Positions 7,676 through 17,003 of a stretch of DNA of 64,000 nucleotides are shown piece by piece. Source of the DNA: Vibrio ouci. Lineage in GTDB: Bacteria > Pseudomonadota > Gammaproteobacteria > Enterobacterales > Vibrionaceae. The position numbers and the translations under genes were made by a program. How positions within the stretch are numbered: position 1 is the stretch's first letter; every line of letters starts with the position of its first letter. The notes beneath the pieces are model-generated. The model was not told the DNA's origin and made no database searches. It was given only the letters and a program-made list of their open reading frames with translations. The stretch lies in the NCBI RefSeq assembly GCF_004551525.1, contig NZ_SATR01000008.1, positions 1 to 64,000 on the forward strand, given 5' to 3'.

Positions 7676-10123
7676 CTATTTCGCTAAAGTGTGGAGTAGG
7701 TTCTCAGTTGGTTTCACTATCGCGACAATGGTTTCGTCGAGAATGATAGCGTTCTCATCAATAACGCGCTGATATTCAGCCACATCTGCCGCTCTAACTG
7801 ACTCGCCCTTGTTAGCAAGATCAATCAAAGTGTTAGCTAACTCTGCCACTTTAACTGTTGCCTGCGCCACTTTCACTGTATCAACCGAGGCCACATTGTT
7901 GGCGAAAATAGGCTCTGCTTGCTGCGCTGCTAAGGCTGCCGTTTGGTAATGCAGCGCCAGTTTAGCCAACGCCGCTTTATCACCTTTTGCGTACTCAGCC
8001 ACTAGGTCGTTCATTTCATACACAGCCAAGCTTTCAACAGGTAGTGCATCGGCGAATCGATTTAAGCGTTCGTACTGGTTGTACAAATCACCTTTGTTTG
8101 GCGTTGATATCCATTTTTCCCAGTGACGCGCATAGTACTGAGCAGGCTCTATGTACTTGGCGAGTGTCTGCAGTGGCGTCACATCCGCACCATTTGCCAG
8201 ACGTTTTAGCATCATGGTTGCATCCGCATGATGACGCAGACCCAATGAAATCTCAGACCAAGTGTCCATCACACTCATACGCTGATACATACTGCGCTCA
8301 TCAGTGAGCTCTTGGCTTGACCATAAACGCTCAGCAATCGCATAGCTGCGCGGCCATAGACGTTGCTCGATGGTCATCGAATCAAGGTTCTCACCCCAAA
8401 TCGTGATTTCACCGCCCAAGATCAGATCTTTTTCGTCACCTTTTAGCTCTGCAGGGTAACCTCCGTTTGGCTCTGGGATAACGCTACCTTCAATCGCACT
8501 TCCCGCAATCAGCTCACCCGTGGCTGGCCAGCGAACATTACCAATGATCTGGTAACTGCCCTCTTTCAGCTTGCCGCCTGCAAACTCATAGTTGAATTCG
8601 GTGTATGACATGAAGTTATCGAAGTGACCGCGGAATTTCACGCCCGGCACATACTCTAAGATATACACTTCTTCACGCGACTTACCGTTGTAGTCAGTAA
8701 AGGCGCGGAATGTGCCATCTTTTGCTTCAATAATGGTTAAGTTACCTTTACGTGGGCCGCCCTTATTACGTGGTTTAACCCAGTCGTAAGTTTCAAACTT
8801 TTCACCGCTGTGCAGCTTGTCATCGACCGTAATACCGGTTGGCATTGGGTCGTTGCGGTAGTGGTAGCTGGTCGGTTGCGCTTGGTCTAAGTAATAACCC
8901 GTTGATAATACGCCTTGGTAACCCTCTTTTGCTGCACGGCCTATGCTGTCATGACCTCGCCAACTTTGAATAACGATCGACTTAGGTAGGTCTTTGTGCC
9001 AGATCTCATCCCAACCAGACATCTTCTTACCGCGCTCTTCCAGCATCTGCTCTACTTTGGTGTTGAGGTAAGATTGCAGGCCGCGTTCACCATCTAGATT
9101 GTTGTCAGCAATGAATTGTTGAATTTTGGGATTCTCTTTCCATTGCTTGTAGTTCGGCTCATCACCGCCGATATGGAAATACTCGTCAGGGAACAGCTCT
9201 ACCACCTCATCAAACACACTTGCTAACATGGTGTAGAGCTCAGGGTTAGTTGGATCCATTAATGGCTCAAAGACACCCCATCCACGCTGCTGCGGATAAG
9301 ATTGCTCGCCCATTCCCGACATGAGTTCAGGGTATGCATGAGCAACCGCTGATGCGTGCCCCGGCAATGAAATTTCAGGAATAACACGAATACCTAGATT
9401 GCGCGCATAGTTAACCACATAGCGAATTTCATCTTTGGTGTAATAATCGCCGTCAGCCGTCTCTTCCCAAAGTTTGGTGTAGTTATCAAGCTGAATACGG
9501 ATACCTTGGTCATCCCAGATATGCCAATGGAATACGTTCATTTTCGCCGATGCCATCGCATCCAATTGGCGTAAGATGACATCAAGTTCGATGAAGTGAC
9601 GTGATGTATCATAAGAAACACCACGCCATTTAAAGCGTGGCTCATCTTCAATCGACACCACTGGCACCGAATAGCCGTTTGCGTCGGTGGTCACTAGCTG
9701 AAGGAAGGTTTCAAGGCCGTGGAATGCCCCGTATGGACGCTCTGATGAAATACGGACTTGGCCGTTAGTCACTTCAAGCTGGTAAGACTCATCGCTATCA
9801 AGATTCTGCACTTCATCTTTTGGCCCTTTGCGAATATCAATCACCAAGGTGGCTTCTTTTTCAGACTCGGCCTGCCAGTGGAGCATTGGCAGGCCTGTCT
9901 GACGGTACAAACGTTCCATGGTGCGCTTCGCATTGAATTGCACTCGGTCTGAGTCGTACCCTTTGATAAAAATACTAAATTCTTTGTCGATGCTGACAGT
10001 GCCTGAACCTAACTCCACGTCTTGTGGGTAAGGCATAAGGTTAAGGTCAGTATTCGGAGCCATAGCCATCGCGTTAGTGCTCAGCAGTCCAGAAATCAAT
10101 AGAGTTAGAGTCGTTCTTTTCAT
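7676..10123 (-). CDS. periplasmic beta-N-acetylhexosaminidase, GH20
   Basis: An 815-aa exported glycoside hydrolase. Residues 1-20 are a Sec signal peptide ending NAMA. A GH20b-type domain follows to about 165, then the TIM barrel: VFHWHIWDDQG (198-208), EISLPGHASA (250-259) and HIGGDEP (317-323), whose D321-E322 are the catalytic pair. An inserted segment of roughly 110 residues (about 430-545) separates the later barrel strands before GGEITIWGENLD and the final WPRSYAIAERLW. A helical C-terminal part of about 170 residues closes the protein. It should release GlcNAc, or the terminal oxidised GlcNAc acid, from short chitin oligosaccharides in the periplasm. It lies in the same strand series as the aldolase and kinase genes. 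Confidence 0.93.
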   Translation of the reverse strand: MKRTTLTLLISGLLSTNAMAMAPNTDLNLMPYPQDVELGSGTVSIDKEFSIFIKGYDSDRVQFNAKRTMERLYRQTGLPMLHWQAESEKEATLVIDIRKGPKDEVQNLDSDESYQLEVTNGQVRISSERPYGAFHGLETFLQLVTTDANGYSVPVVSIEDEPRFKWRGVSYDTSRHFIELDVILRQLDAMASAKMNVFHWHIWDDQGIRIQLDNYTKLWEETADGDYYTKDEIRYVVNYARNLGIRVIPEISLPGHASAVAHAYPELMSGMGEQSYPQQRGWGVFEPLMDPTNPELYTMLASVFDEVVELFPDEYFHIGGDEPNYKQWKENPKIQQFIADNNLDGERGLQSYLNTKVEQMLEERGKKMSGWDEIWHKDLPKSIVIQSWRGHDSIGRAAKEGYQGVLSTGYYLDQAQPTSYHYRNDPMPTGITVDDKLHSGEKFETYDWVKPRNKGGPRKGNLTIIEAKDGTFRAFTDYNGKSREEVYILEYVPGVKFRGHFDNFMSYTEFNYEFAGGKLKEGSYQIIGNVRWPATGELIAGSAIEGSVIPEPNGGYPAELKGDEKDLILGGEITIWGENLDSMTIEQRLWPRSYAIAERLWSSQELTDERSMYQRMSVMDTWSEISLGLRHHADATMMLKRLANGADVTPLQTLAKYIEPAQYYARHWEKWISTPNKGDLYNQYERLNRFADALPVESLAVYEMNDLVAEYAKGDKAALAKLALHYQTAALAAQQAEPIFANNVASVDTVKVAQATVKVAELANTLIDLANKGESVRAADVAEYQRVIDENAIILDETIVAIVKPTENLLHTLAK

Positions 10124-10159
10124 ACGAGTATTCCTTTAATTTTTAACTTTTGAACTCTG

Positions 10160-10789
10160 TTATGCGACTAGCTCGACAGCTTCACGCACCAAACGACCAA
10201 TCTCATCCCACTGCTCGTTTTCAATCAGACTTGGGGCAACCATCCACGTACCACCGCAACAAACCACGCGGTCAATCGCTAGGTAGTCATTAACGTTACC
10301 TTTACCAATACCACCGGTTGGCATTAGAGAAACATCCACATAAGGAGCGAGTAATGACTTAACCATTGGCACACCGCCAGACGCTTCAGCCGGGAAGAAT
10401 TTCAGGAAGTTCAGACCCAGCTCTAGCGCTTGCTCAACCTGACTTGGGTTATTCACCCCAGGTACGATTGGCATGCCGATCTCTTGGCAGTAACGCACGG
10501 TATTTGGGTTAAGACCTGGCGCAACCACAAACTCAGAGCCTGCTGCTTTCGCTTGGTCAACTTGCTCAGCGTTTAGCACAGTACCAGCGCCGACACACAT
10601 TTCAGGGTATGCATCACTCATTGCTTTGATAGATGCAGCCGCGGCTTCAGTGCGGAAGGTCACCTCAGCGACAGGTAGACCATTGTCGACCAACACTTTC
10701 GCCAGTGGGATTGCGTGCTCAACTTTGTTGATTTGAATTACTGGAATTACTTTGAACTGCTTTAGTTTATTGATCATTTCGTTTGTCAT
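10160..10789 (-). CDS. eda: 2-keto-3-deoxy-6-phosphogluconate aldolase
   Basis: Class I aldolase that cleaves KDPG to pyruvate and glyceraldehyde 3-phosphate. The 209-aa protein has all active-site parts: AEVTFRT with Glu and Arg near 40-46, GAGTVL near 70, and FLKFFPAEASGG holding the Schiff-base Lys near 131. MPTGGIG, the phosphate loop, follows near 160. ATG 10789 is preferred to a TTG four codons upstream. It lies 21 bases after the KDG kinase gene, so KDG made by this cluster is phosphorylated and cleaved by neighbours. A 4-hydroxy-2-oxoglutarate activity is possible for the family. Confidence 0.94.
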   Translation of the reverse strand: MTNEMINKLKQFKVIPVIQINKVEHAIPLAKVLVDNGLPVAEVTFRTEAAAASIKAMSDAYPEMCVGAGTVLNAEQVDQAKAAGSEFVVAPGLNPNTVRYCQEIGMPIVPGVNNPSQVEQALELGLNFLKFFPAEASGGVPMVKSLLAPYVDVSLMPTGGIGKGNVNDYLAIDRVVCCGGTWMVAPSLIENEQWDEIGRLVREAVELVA

Positions 10790-10810
10790 TGTTTTTACCA
10801 ATCAAAAAAT

Positions 10811-11752
10811 TTAAGAAAGAGTGAGGTGCGCCATTGCCGATTTAGGAATGATTGCGCCTGAATATTGAATTACTGTTGATGCCAGTTGGTGGCCTAATAT
10901 CGCTGACTCAGCTGGAGTTTGACCATTTAAGCGCACCGCTAAGTAGCCAGCAGCAAAAGAGTCACCCGCCGCGCAAGTATCAACCACATTTGCGACACGT
11001 TCAGCGCTGACGTAGGCATACTCAAACTCGCGATCTTGTTGCCAAATCACTTTGCACGGTTCACAGCCACGTTTAATGACCGTCTCTTTGCAACCGAAAC
11101 GGGCACTGCGCTGCTCTACGCTTTCGTCGGTTCCCCACACAAGCTGATCATCATCTTCCGTGATCAGCGCAATATCGACGATAGGCAGCAGTTGGCTATA
11201 CCAATGCTGCGCTTGTTGGGTATTCCACAGCTGTGGGCGGAAGTTGTTGTCAAAAATGACTTGGCCACCCGCCTGTGAAAACGCCGTTAACGCCTCAATA
11301 AGCCGAGCCTTACTTTCATCATCAAGAATCGCTAGACTGATGCCACTGAGATAAACAGAATGGAGCTCACCTTGAGCCATCGCACGCTCCAGCTTGCTCA
11401 ACTCACTGCCAGAGAAATAGCTTTTCACGGCGGCACTATCTCGCCAGTACATAAAGCTGCGTTCACCTTGCTGATCGGTTTCAACCATGTACAAACCCGG
11501 TAGCTTGTCGCGATATTGTTGAACCAATGCGGTGTCGATGCCTTCTTGTTGCCAAGCGGAGATAAGCTGCTGAGAAAGAGAATCCTCGCCTAACCCTGTC
11601 GCATAAGAAACAGAAACGGGGGTGTTTTCAGTTAAGCGGGATAAATACAGTGCGGTGTTAAGTGTGTCGCCGCCAAACCCTTTTTTGAGAGGAAGGCCGC
11701 TAAGTTCGATCATGCACTCACCAAAGAATGCGATATGAAGAGGATGTGTCAT
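10811..11752 (-). CDS. kdgK: 2-dehydro-3-deoxygluconokinase, PfkB family
   Basis: A 313-aa ribokinase-fold enzyme that phosphorylates KDG to KDPG. FGECMIELSG and KKGFGGDTLNTALYL at the N-terminus form the sugar-binding side typical of KdgK, and VVDTCAAGDSFAAGYLA (about 255-271) is the PfkB signature with the catalytic Asp. EDDDQLVWG near 200 fits the family. It precedes eda by 21 bases and follows the symporter gene by 59, all on the minus strand. Within the cluster it takes KDG from the deaminase. Confidence 0.92.
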   Translation of the reverse strand: MTHPLHIAFFGECMIELSGLPLKKGFGGDTLNTALYLSRLTENTPVSVSYATGLGEDSLSQQLISAWQQEGIDTALVQQYRDKLPGLYMVETDQQGERSFMYWRDSAAVKSYFSGSELSKLERAMAQGELHSVYLSGISLAILDDESKARLIEALTAFSQAGGQVIFDNNFRPQLWNTQQAQHWYSQLLPIVDIALITEDDDQLVWGTDESVEQRSARFGCKETVIKRGCEPCKVIWQQDREFEYAYVSAERVANVVDTCAAGDSFAAGYLAVRLNGQTPAESAILGHQLASTVIQYSGAIIPKSAMAHLTLS

Positions 11753-11811
11753 TGCGAGGCTAACCTTGTCAGATAAGGTGGCTCATTGAGCCACCTAGTT
11801 TGAGTGTCTAA

Positions 11812-13332
11812 CTATGATGCGCTTTGTGCGGCTTTACGATTTTCCAGAGAAGGATCTTGTTCTATCTGACCTTTGTCTGATAATTCCATCTCCATCAGAG
11901 CGCGTTCGTCATCAAGAATTGCGCGTGCCATCTCTGGTGTTACTTGGTTTGCCGGAGTCAGCAAGCTCACTACTACACCGAGTGTCAGAGCAAACAGACA
12001 TGATGGGATAACAGGGTTGCCCCAGAAGGCTGTTAGGTCAGCGCTTAGCATTACAGTGAATGATGCGATTGATGCACCTGCTAGCGTCGCCAACGCACCT
12101 TGCCAGTTGTAACGTTTCCAGAAGCGACCTAGCATTCCGCACACAAACATGCCTGACATAACCGTCGAGATCATCTTAGTGATGTAGCTGATGATATCGT
12201 TCGACGTTAGAGCGAACAGCAGTGCAAAGCCAATCACAACCACAAGAGCAAGACGAGAGTAGTTCAGCATCGACTCTTTGTTTGGCACACGACCTGTGAA
12301 CATCACGTATACGTCACGCAGTAGAATCGATACACCGGCAATCGCATCAGAACTCGCGCTCGACATGGTCGCAGAAAGACCCGCGATAAGTACGATTAGG
12401 CCAACACCTACTGGTAGCACTGTCGCCGCAATGTATGGGAATGAGAAGTTAGGGTTATCTAGCGTTGGGTCAATTGCATGGGCTGCCATACCAATGATCG
12501 CAGGGATGATTGAGAAGAATAGGTACAGAATACCTGAGCCAACAAATGAACGACGAATCGTAGACACATCTTTACCTGAGTAGATGCGCTGACGGAATGA
12601 TGGAGTAGCCAGTACGCCGACACCAATCACTACCGCTAGTGAAATTGCAGGAAGAAGACCAAGTTTCTCAATCGCAAGAAAGCTTGTTGCAGTTGGGTCC
12701 ATTGCTTCGTATAGGTTATCTAGACCGCCAATGTGCTGCACTGACAGTACCGCCATTAGGATGAAACCAACGAATAAGATGACCGCCTGAATAGTATCGG
12801 TCCACACTACCGCAGTGTAACCGCCGATAACCACGTAAATCGTAAATGCCGCTGCAATCACCATTTTCGCAGTGCTGAGCTCGATATCAGCAATCCACGC
12901 TAAGTACATGCCACCACCAAGGATGTGCGCGCCTAACCAACCAATTGATGCAATGAAAATGAGTAAGCCAACGACGTTTTTAACGATACGATTCGCACCC
13001 ACATAGTAAGCGAGCTCTTCACTCATCGTCATGAAGTTAAGTTTACGTACCGGAGCAAACCATAGCGCCAGTAACAAAATACCGATGGCACCACCGATGC
13101 CATAAAGTGCACCAGCCCAACCATTGGCATAACCAAAGCCAACCGCGCCCATACTTGAGCCCGTGCCAACCATGGTTGCAACTGTGGTACCTAAAACAAG
13201 AAACAGAGGAAGGCCACGACCGCCTAATAGAAAATCTTCACCTGATTTTTGGTTACGAGAAACGAACCAACCAAGCCAGATTAAAAACAGGACATATACG
13301 CCAAAGCCAGTAAGAAACAGTGTGCTATTCAT
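11812..13332 (-). CDS. sodium:solute symporter (SSS family), probable sugar-acid importer
   Basis: A 506-aa inner-membrane protein with 13 predicted spans and the SSS/SSF signature region: GTTVATMVGTGSSMGAVGFG (about 47-66) and GGYTAVVWTDTIQAVILFVG (170-189). SATMSSASSDAIAG near 320 matches the sodium-site helix, and the acidic tail is cytoplasmic. It is placed directly before kdgK. I infer that it imports the N-acetylated aldonic acid released by the periplasmic hexosaminidase. Related symporters carry sugars, amino acids or acids, so the substrate rests on context only. Confidence 0.88.
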   Translation of the reverse strand: MNSTLFLTGFGVYVLFLIWLGWFVSRNQKSGEDFLLGGRGLPLFLVLGTTVATMVGTGSSMGAVGFGYANGWAGALYGIGGAIGILLLALWFAPVRKLNFMTMSEELAYYVGANRIVKNVVGLLIFIASIGWLGAHILGGGMYLAWIADIELSTAKMVIAAAFTIYVVIGGYTAVVWTDTIQAVILFVGFILMAVLSVQHIGGLDNLYEAMDPTATSFLAIEKLGLLPAISLAVVIGVGVLATPSFRQRIYSGKDVSTIRRSFVGSGILYLFFSIIPAIIGMAAHAIDPTLDNPNFSFPYIAATVLPVGVGLIVLIAGLSATMSSASSDAIAGVSILLRDVYVMFTGRVPNKESMLNYSRLALVVVIGFALLFALTSNDIISYITKMISTVMSGMFVCGMLGRFWKRYNWQGALATLAGASIASFTVMLSADLTAFWGNPVIPSCLFALTLGVVVSLLTPANQVTPEMARAILDDERALMEMELSDKGQIEQDPSLENRKAAQSAS

Positions 13333-13548
13333 CGAACACCTCTTGGGAAAAATCCGTATTAATTTAGATTTATTACAACAGCTGCAATTAAATCTTATTC
13401 CTATATAAACAGTTAGAAATAAAATATATATTTAACTAACCATTTATAGCGCTGTTGTTTATTTTATTATTGTAGGAGAGGAAGCGCCGAGATAATTCTA
13501 ACAGGGATAAGAAATACCCCGACACTTGATACTAATTATTTGTGATGT
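13333..13548. promoter_or_regulatory. AT-rich gap inside the minus-strand cluster
   Basis: These 216 bases between the RidA gene and the symporter gene hold no open frame. The stretch is AT-rich and long enough for a separate promoter for the symporter-kinase-aldolase-hexosaminidase genes, suggesting two transcription units rather than one. I see no copy of the palindrome found at 15549-15564. Confidence 0.4.
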
Positions 13549-13941
13549 TTATCTACGATCTTCACGGTAGCAAGTCACATCAACTTCAACTTTCACATCG
13601 ACCACAAGATCACAAACCATACAGATACGTGTAGGTGGGTGCTCGCCGAAGAACTCTTTAAATACTTTATTGAACGATTGGAAGTAACGAGAGTCCGTCA
13701 GCACTACCTTTACGTGCACAACGTCTGCTAGTGTGTAGCCTGCTTCTTCCATGATGTCGACGCAGTTTTGAATCGCTAAGCGAGATTGATCAACGATACC
13801 ACCTTCAACCACCTCACCGTCCGTCATTGGCGTTTGGCCAGATACATATAGGAAACCACCCGCTTCCGTTGCACGAGCAAATGGAAGATGTTGACCGCCA
13901 GTACCTGTTCCACCTTCTACACCATAACGCTTAATAGACAT
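13549..13941 (-). CDS. RidA/YjgF family protein beside the deacylase
   Basis: A 130-aa RidA family protein. GQHLPFARATEAGGFLYVSG at the N-terminus and EHPPTRICMV near 105 (Arg for substrate carboxylate) are the family marks, and VDVKVEVDVTCY is the closing strand pattern. It follows the deacylase gene by 66 bases on the same strand. D-amino acid-like deaminations produce an enamine, and a dedicated RidA would speed its hydrolysis to the keto acid. Similar proteins accompany deaminases in 2-aminomuconate and D-amino acid operons. Confidence 0.9.
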   Translation of the reverse strand: MSIKRYGVEGGTGTGGQHLPFARATEAGGFLYVSGQTPMTDGEVVEGGIVDQSRLAIQNCVDIMEEAGYTLADVVHVKVVLTDSRYFQSFNKVFKEFFGEHPPTRICMVCDLVVDVKVEVDVTCYREDRR

Positions 13942-14007
13942 ATTCTTCTCCAGTATTTAAAAATTTAATTAATATAAGTAATATTTGATATTTGTTTTAG
14001 GAATTGT

Positions 14008-15441
14008 TTATCTTCTATAAATAAACGTACCATTTCTATTTTCGCTAACATTGCCTTCAAAATAAGACAACTCGCCATTTACAAATACAGATTCAATACC
14101 TTTTGCCATTGAAATTGGATTTTCAAAAGTTGCGGTATCTTTAATTGTATTTGGATTAAATAAAACTAAGTCTGCAAATGCACCAACGCGAATTTCACCA
14201 CGACCTTGCAGGTTGTATCGTTTCGCCGACATACCCGTCATTTTGTGGATCGCTTCTGCCAGCGGGAACAGTTTTTCTTCTCGGCAATAGTGGCCTAGCA
14301 CTTTCGGGAAGGTGCCCCATAAGCGCGGATGCGGATGCGGATCATTAGGTAGACCATCAGAGCCAACCATGGTCAGCTTGTACTTCAGTACGCGCTTAAC
14401 ATCGTTTTCATCCATACAGTGATAAACCGCACCGGCTGGTTGCAGCGCTTTAGCCGCTTCCATGATCGATAAATCCATCTCTTGAGCGATTTGCTTAAGC
14501 ACCTTACCTGCATGCTCTGGGTGAGATTCAGACCAAGTGATGAAGATGTCGAAATCTTCCGTCACTTGCTTAAGATCTAGGGTTGATGAGCTTGCTGAAT
14601 ATGGGTAGCAGTCACACGACACATCTTGATGCTGAGACACCTTGTCCATCACATCCAACACTTCAACGGTGCGTCCCCAGTTCCCCGCTCCAGCACACTT
14701 AAGGTGCGAAATAACCACAGGTACTTTGGCGTACTGACCCGTTTCAAACGCTTCTTCCATCGCCGAGATGATTTCTTCAAATTCGGTACGCATGTGAGTG
14801 GTGTAAATACCACCGTGTTCACCAAGAATCTGTGCTAAGCGCATTACCTCATCGGCATTGGCTTGCTTAGCACTGGCATAGGCTAAGCCAGAGCTTAAAC
14901 CCAATGCGCCTTCTGACATTGCTTGGTCTAGTGCAGCGCGCATCTGAGCAATCTCTTCGTCGGTCGCAGTGCGCTGCAGATCATCCATCACGTTGTTACG
15001 CAGTGCAGTATGGCCGACTAACGCCGCCACATTCACAGCTGGCTTCGCTTCTTCTACCGCTTTGGCATAAGTAGCAAAAGTTGGGTATTTAAAATCTTGC
15101 TGGCTACCTAATAGGTTCATTGGATCTGGCGGGTCGCCAGCGAGAACTACTGGGCTGGCGCTAATGCCACAGTTACCGACAATCACTGTCGTCACACCTT
15201 GGCTGATCTTTGGTAGACACTCAGGAAAACGAATCACATTGGTATCATCATGAGTATGAACGTCGATAAATCCAGGCGCGATAGCGAGCCCTTGGCCATC
15301 AATAATGCGCTCGGCTTGTTCTTCGCCAAGCTGGCCAATTTGTTCAATTCGATCATGACGAATAGCGATGTCCGCCACATATGACTGGGCGCCGGTACCG
15401 TCAAAGACTTCTACACTTTTGATAATGGTATCGAACAACAT
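14008..15441 (-). CDS. N-acyl-D-amino-acid deacylase family amidohydrolase, probable N-acetylglucosaminate deacetylase
   Basis: A 477-aa zinc amidohydrolase of the D-aminoacylase type: small beta domain, then GFIDVHTHDD (58-67) with the HxH metal ligands, and VGNCGISASP with Cys91 that bridges the metals in the family. VISHLKCAG near 242 carries a further ligand, and VGSDGLPNDPHPHPRLWG near 360 the catalytic Asp region. Known members remove the acyl group from N-acyl-D-amino acids. In this cluster, which has a KDG kinase and KDPG aldolase but no amino acid genes, the better guess is removal of acetate from N-acetyl-D-glucosaminic acid, whose C2 has the matching configuration. It diverges from the deaminase gene. 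Confidence 0.88.
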   Translation of the reverse strand: MLFDTIIKSVEVFDGTGAQSYVADIAIRHDRIEQIGQLGEEQAERIIDGQGLAIAPGFIDVHTHDDTNVIRFPECLPKISQGVTTVIVGNCGISASPVVLAGDPPDPMNLLGSQQDFKYPTFATYAKAVEEAKPAVNVAALVGHTALRNNVMDDLQRTATDEEIAQMRAALDQAMSEGALGLSSGLAYASAKQANADEVMRLAQILGEHGGIYTTHMRTEFEEIISAMEEAFETGQYAKVPVVISHLKCAGAGNWGRTVEVLDVMDKVSQHQDVSCDCYPYSASSSTLDLKQVTEDFDIFITWSESHPEHAGKVLKQIAQEMDLSIMEAAKALQPAGAVYHCMDENDVKRVLKYKLTMVGSDGLPNDPHPHPRLWGTFPKVLGHYCREEKLFPLAEAIHKMTGMSAKRYNLQGRGEIRVGAFADLVLFNPNTIKDTATFENPISMAKGIESVFVNGELSYFEGNVSENRNGTFIYRR

Positions 15442-15548
15442 TGTTAACCTTTTTCGTCTCTCGTTTGCATGAGTTCAATATTAATAATCCCCACAGTAAT
15501 AACAGTGATAAAACACACAAAAAATACAGATTTGTTTGATAGTTTCTA

Positions 15549-15564
15549 ACATTAATATTAATGT
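15549..15564. promoter_or_regulatory. perfect 16-bp palindrome in the divergent control region
   Basis: ACATTAATATTAATGT lies in the 180-base gap between the divergent deacylase and deaminase genes. It is a good candidate operator for the RpiR regulator encoded downstream of the deaminase, controlling both directions. Confidence 0.55.
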
Positions 15565-15621
15565 AGATAGCAACAAACACTAAAAATCAAACACTTAGAC
15601 CATGTTAGAAGTGAACTTGCG

Positions 15622-16893
15622 ATGACAAACCAACACACAAATCGTGATAAAAACTATCACACAGATCACATCGGCCTACCGGGTAGTGGAGAAAAATCTC
15701 AACATTTTCAGTCTGCTACGGGTGATACCTTCAGCTTAATTGATGATGAGATCAGCTTACCGGCGGCTGTGATTCAGCAATCACGCTTGAAGAACAATCT
15801 CGATTGGATGCAGCGTTTTGCAGCGCAGCACAAGGTAAAGCTCTGCCCGCATGGCAAAACCACCATGACGCCAGACTTCTTCCGTCAACAGTTAGAGCAC
15901 GGTGCTTGGGGAATCACCGTTGCGACGGCGGCGCAAGCTCAAGTGGCGGCTATGGTTGGTGCAAAACAGATCATTATTGCTAACCAAGTGGTGGGCAAAG
16001 CCAACATGGCGATCCTTGCTAACCTAATTGAGCAACAAAACGTTGAGATCTACATCAGCGTCGATTCCAAGCTCAACGTTAATGCTCTGGGTGCCTTTTT
16101 TGCTCAGCGTAAAGTAACACTGAATCTATTGATTGAGTTTGGCGTCGAAGGTGGCCGCTGTGGGTGCCGTAATGAAAGCCAAGTGGCTGAACTGGCTCAC
16201 ACAATTGCTCAACATGATTATCTGTCACTACGCGGTATCGAAGTGTATGAAGGCGTGATCAGTGGCGAGAATGCGGAGCAAACCATTCGTGCCTTCTTGA
16301 CCCAATCACTCGCCATGGCACGCTCGTTGGCAAATGATCAACTGATCAAGCACAAACCAATCGTCACTGGAGCCGGCTCTGCTTGGTACGACGTAGTATC
16401 AGAATGTTTGGCTAATCTAGATGATGTCGAAGCCATCATCCGTCCTGGCTGTTACGCCATCCATGACACAGGTATCTACTTAGAAGCTCAGAACAAAGTC
16501 ATTGCTCGCGCGAAAAAGAACCAAGGCGCAGCGTGTGATCTCGGCGGCGACTTGCAGTCTTCATTGGAGGTTTGGGCTCATGTGATTTCACGTCCAGAGC
16601 CGAATAAGATTGTTGCAGGGCTGGGCAAACGAGATGTCGCTTTTGATGCTGGACTCCCTATTCCAGAAAGAGCGTATCGAGATGGTCAATCAATCGAGGC
16701 GGGTAAAGCAGTGACGACGGCGGTAATGGACCAACATGCCTTTATCGAAATTGATGCTGATAGCGAACTGAATGTCGGTGACATTATCGCCTTTTCTACC
16801 TCACACCCATGCCTAACCATCGACAAATGGCGCTCAATTGCGATTTGTGACGACGAATATAAGGTCACGCATTGGGTAGAGACTCGTTTCTAA
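15622..16893 (+). CDS. DSD1-type PLP enzyme, probable D-glucosaminate deaminase
   Basis: A 423-aa fold-type III PLP enzyme related to D-serine dehydratase and D-threonine aldolase. The alanine-racemase-like barrel carries the PLP Lys in CPHGKTTM (Lys79) and HGAWGITVATAAQA after it. GRCGCRN and the GAGSAWYD phosphate-site segment follow, and the C-terminal beta domain ends with FSTSHPCLTIDKW, whose His393 and Cys395 are the zinc ligands of DSD1. Known relatives include D-glucosaminate dehydratases, which make KDG and ammonia. With a KDG kinase and KDPG aldolase opposite, that reaction closes the pathway. D-serine or D-threonine activity cannot be excluded. Confidence 0.87.
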   Translation: MTNQHTNRDKNYHTDHIGLPGSGEKSQHFQSATGDTFSLIDDEISLPAAVIQQSRLKNNLDWMQRFAAQHKVKLCPHGKTTMTPDFFRQQLEHGAWGITVATAAQAQVAAMVGAKQIIIANQVVGKANMAILANLIEQQNVEIYISVDSKLNVNALGAFFAQRKVTLNLLIEFGVEGGRCGCRNESQVAELAHTIAQHDYLSLRGIEVYEGVISGENAEQTIRAFLTQSLAMARSLANDQLIKHKPIVTGAGSAWYDVVSECLANLDDVEAIIRPGCYAIHDTGIYLEAQNKVIARAKKNQGAACDLGGDLQSSLEVWAHVISRPEPNKIVAGLGKRDVAFDAGLPIPERAYRDGQSIEAGKAVTTAVMDQHAFIEIDADSELNVGDIIAFSTSHPCLTIDKWRSIAICDDEYKVTHWVETRF

Positions 16894-17003
16894 CCCAGTT
16901 CGCTTTAGTCACCCTGCTTTTTGGGTATACTAATCAGCAAAGTTTTGGTGGCGCATAACCTCGCCTTGGTTATTCGCCACCAGCAAAAAGAATAGGAAAA
17001 TAC

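Noticed and set aside
12278..12583. 101-aa plus-strand frame inside the symporter gene
   Set aside because: Antisense of a strongly conserved transporter region; its protein is Pro/Thr/Arg-rich as typical of shadow frames.
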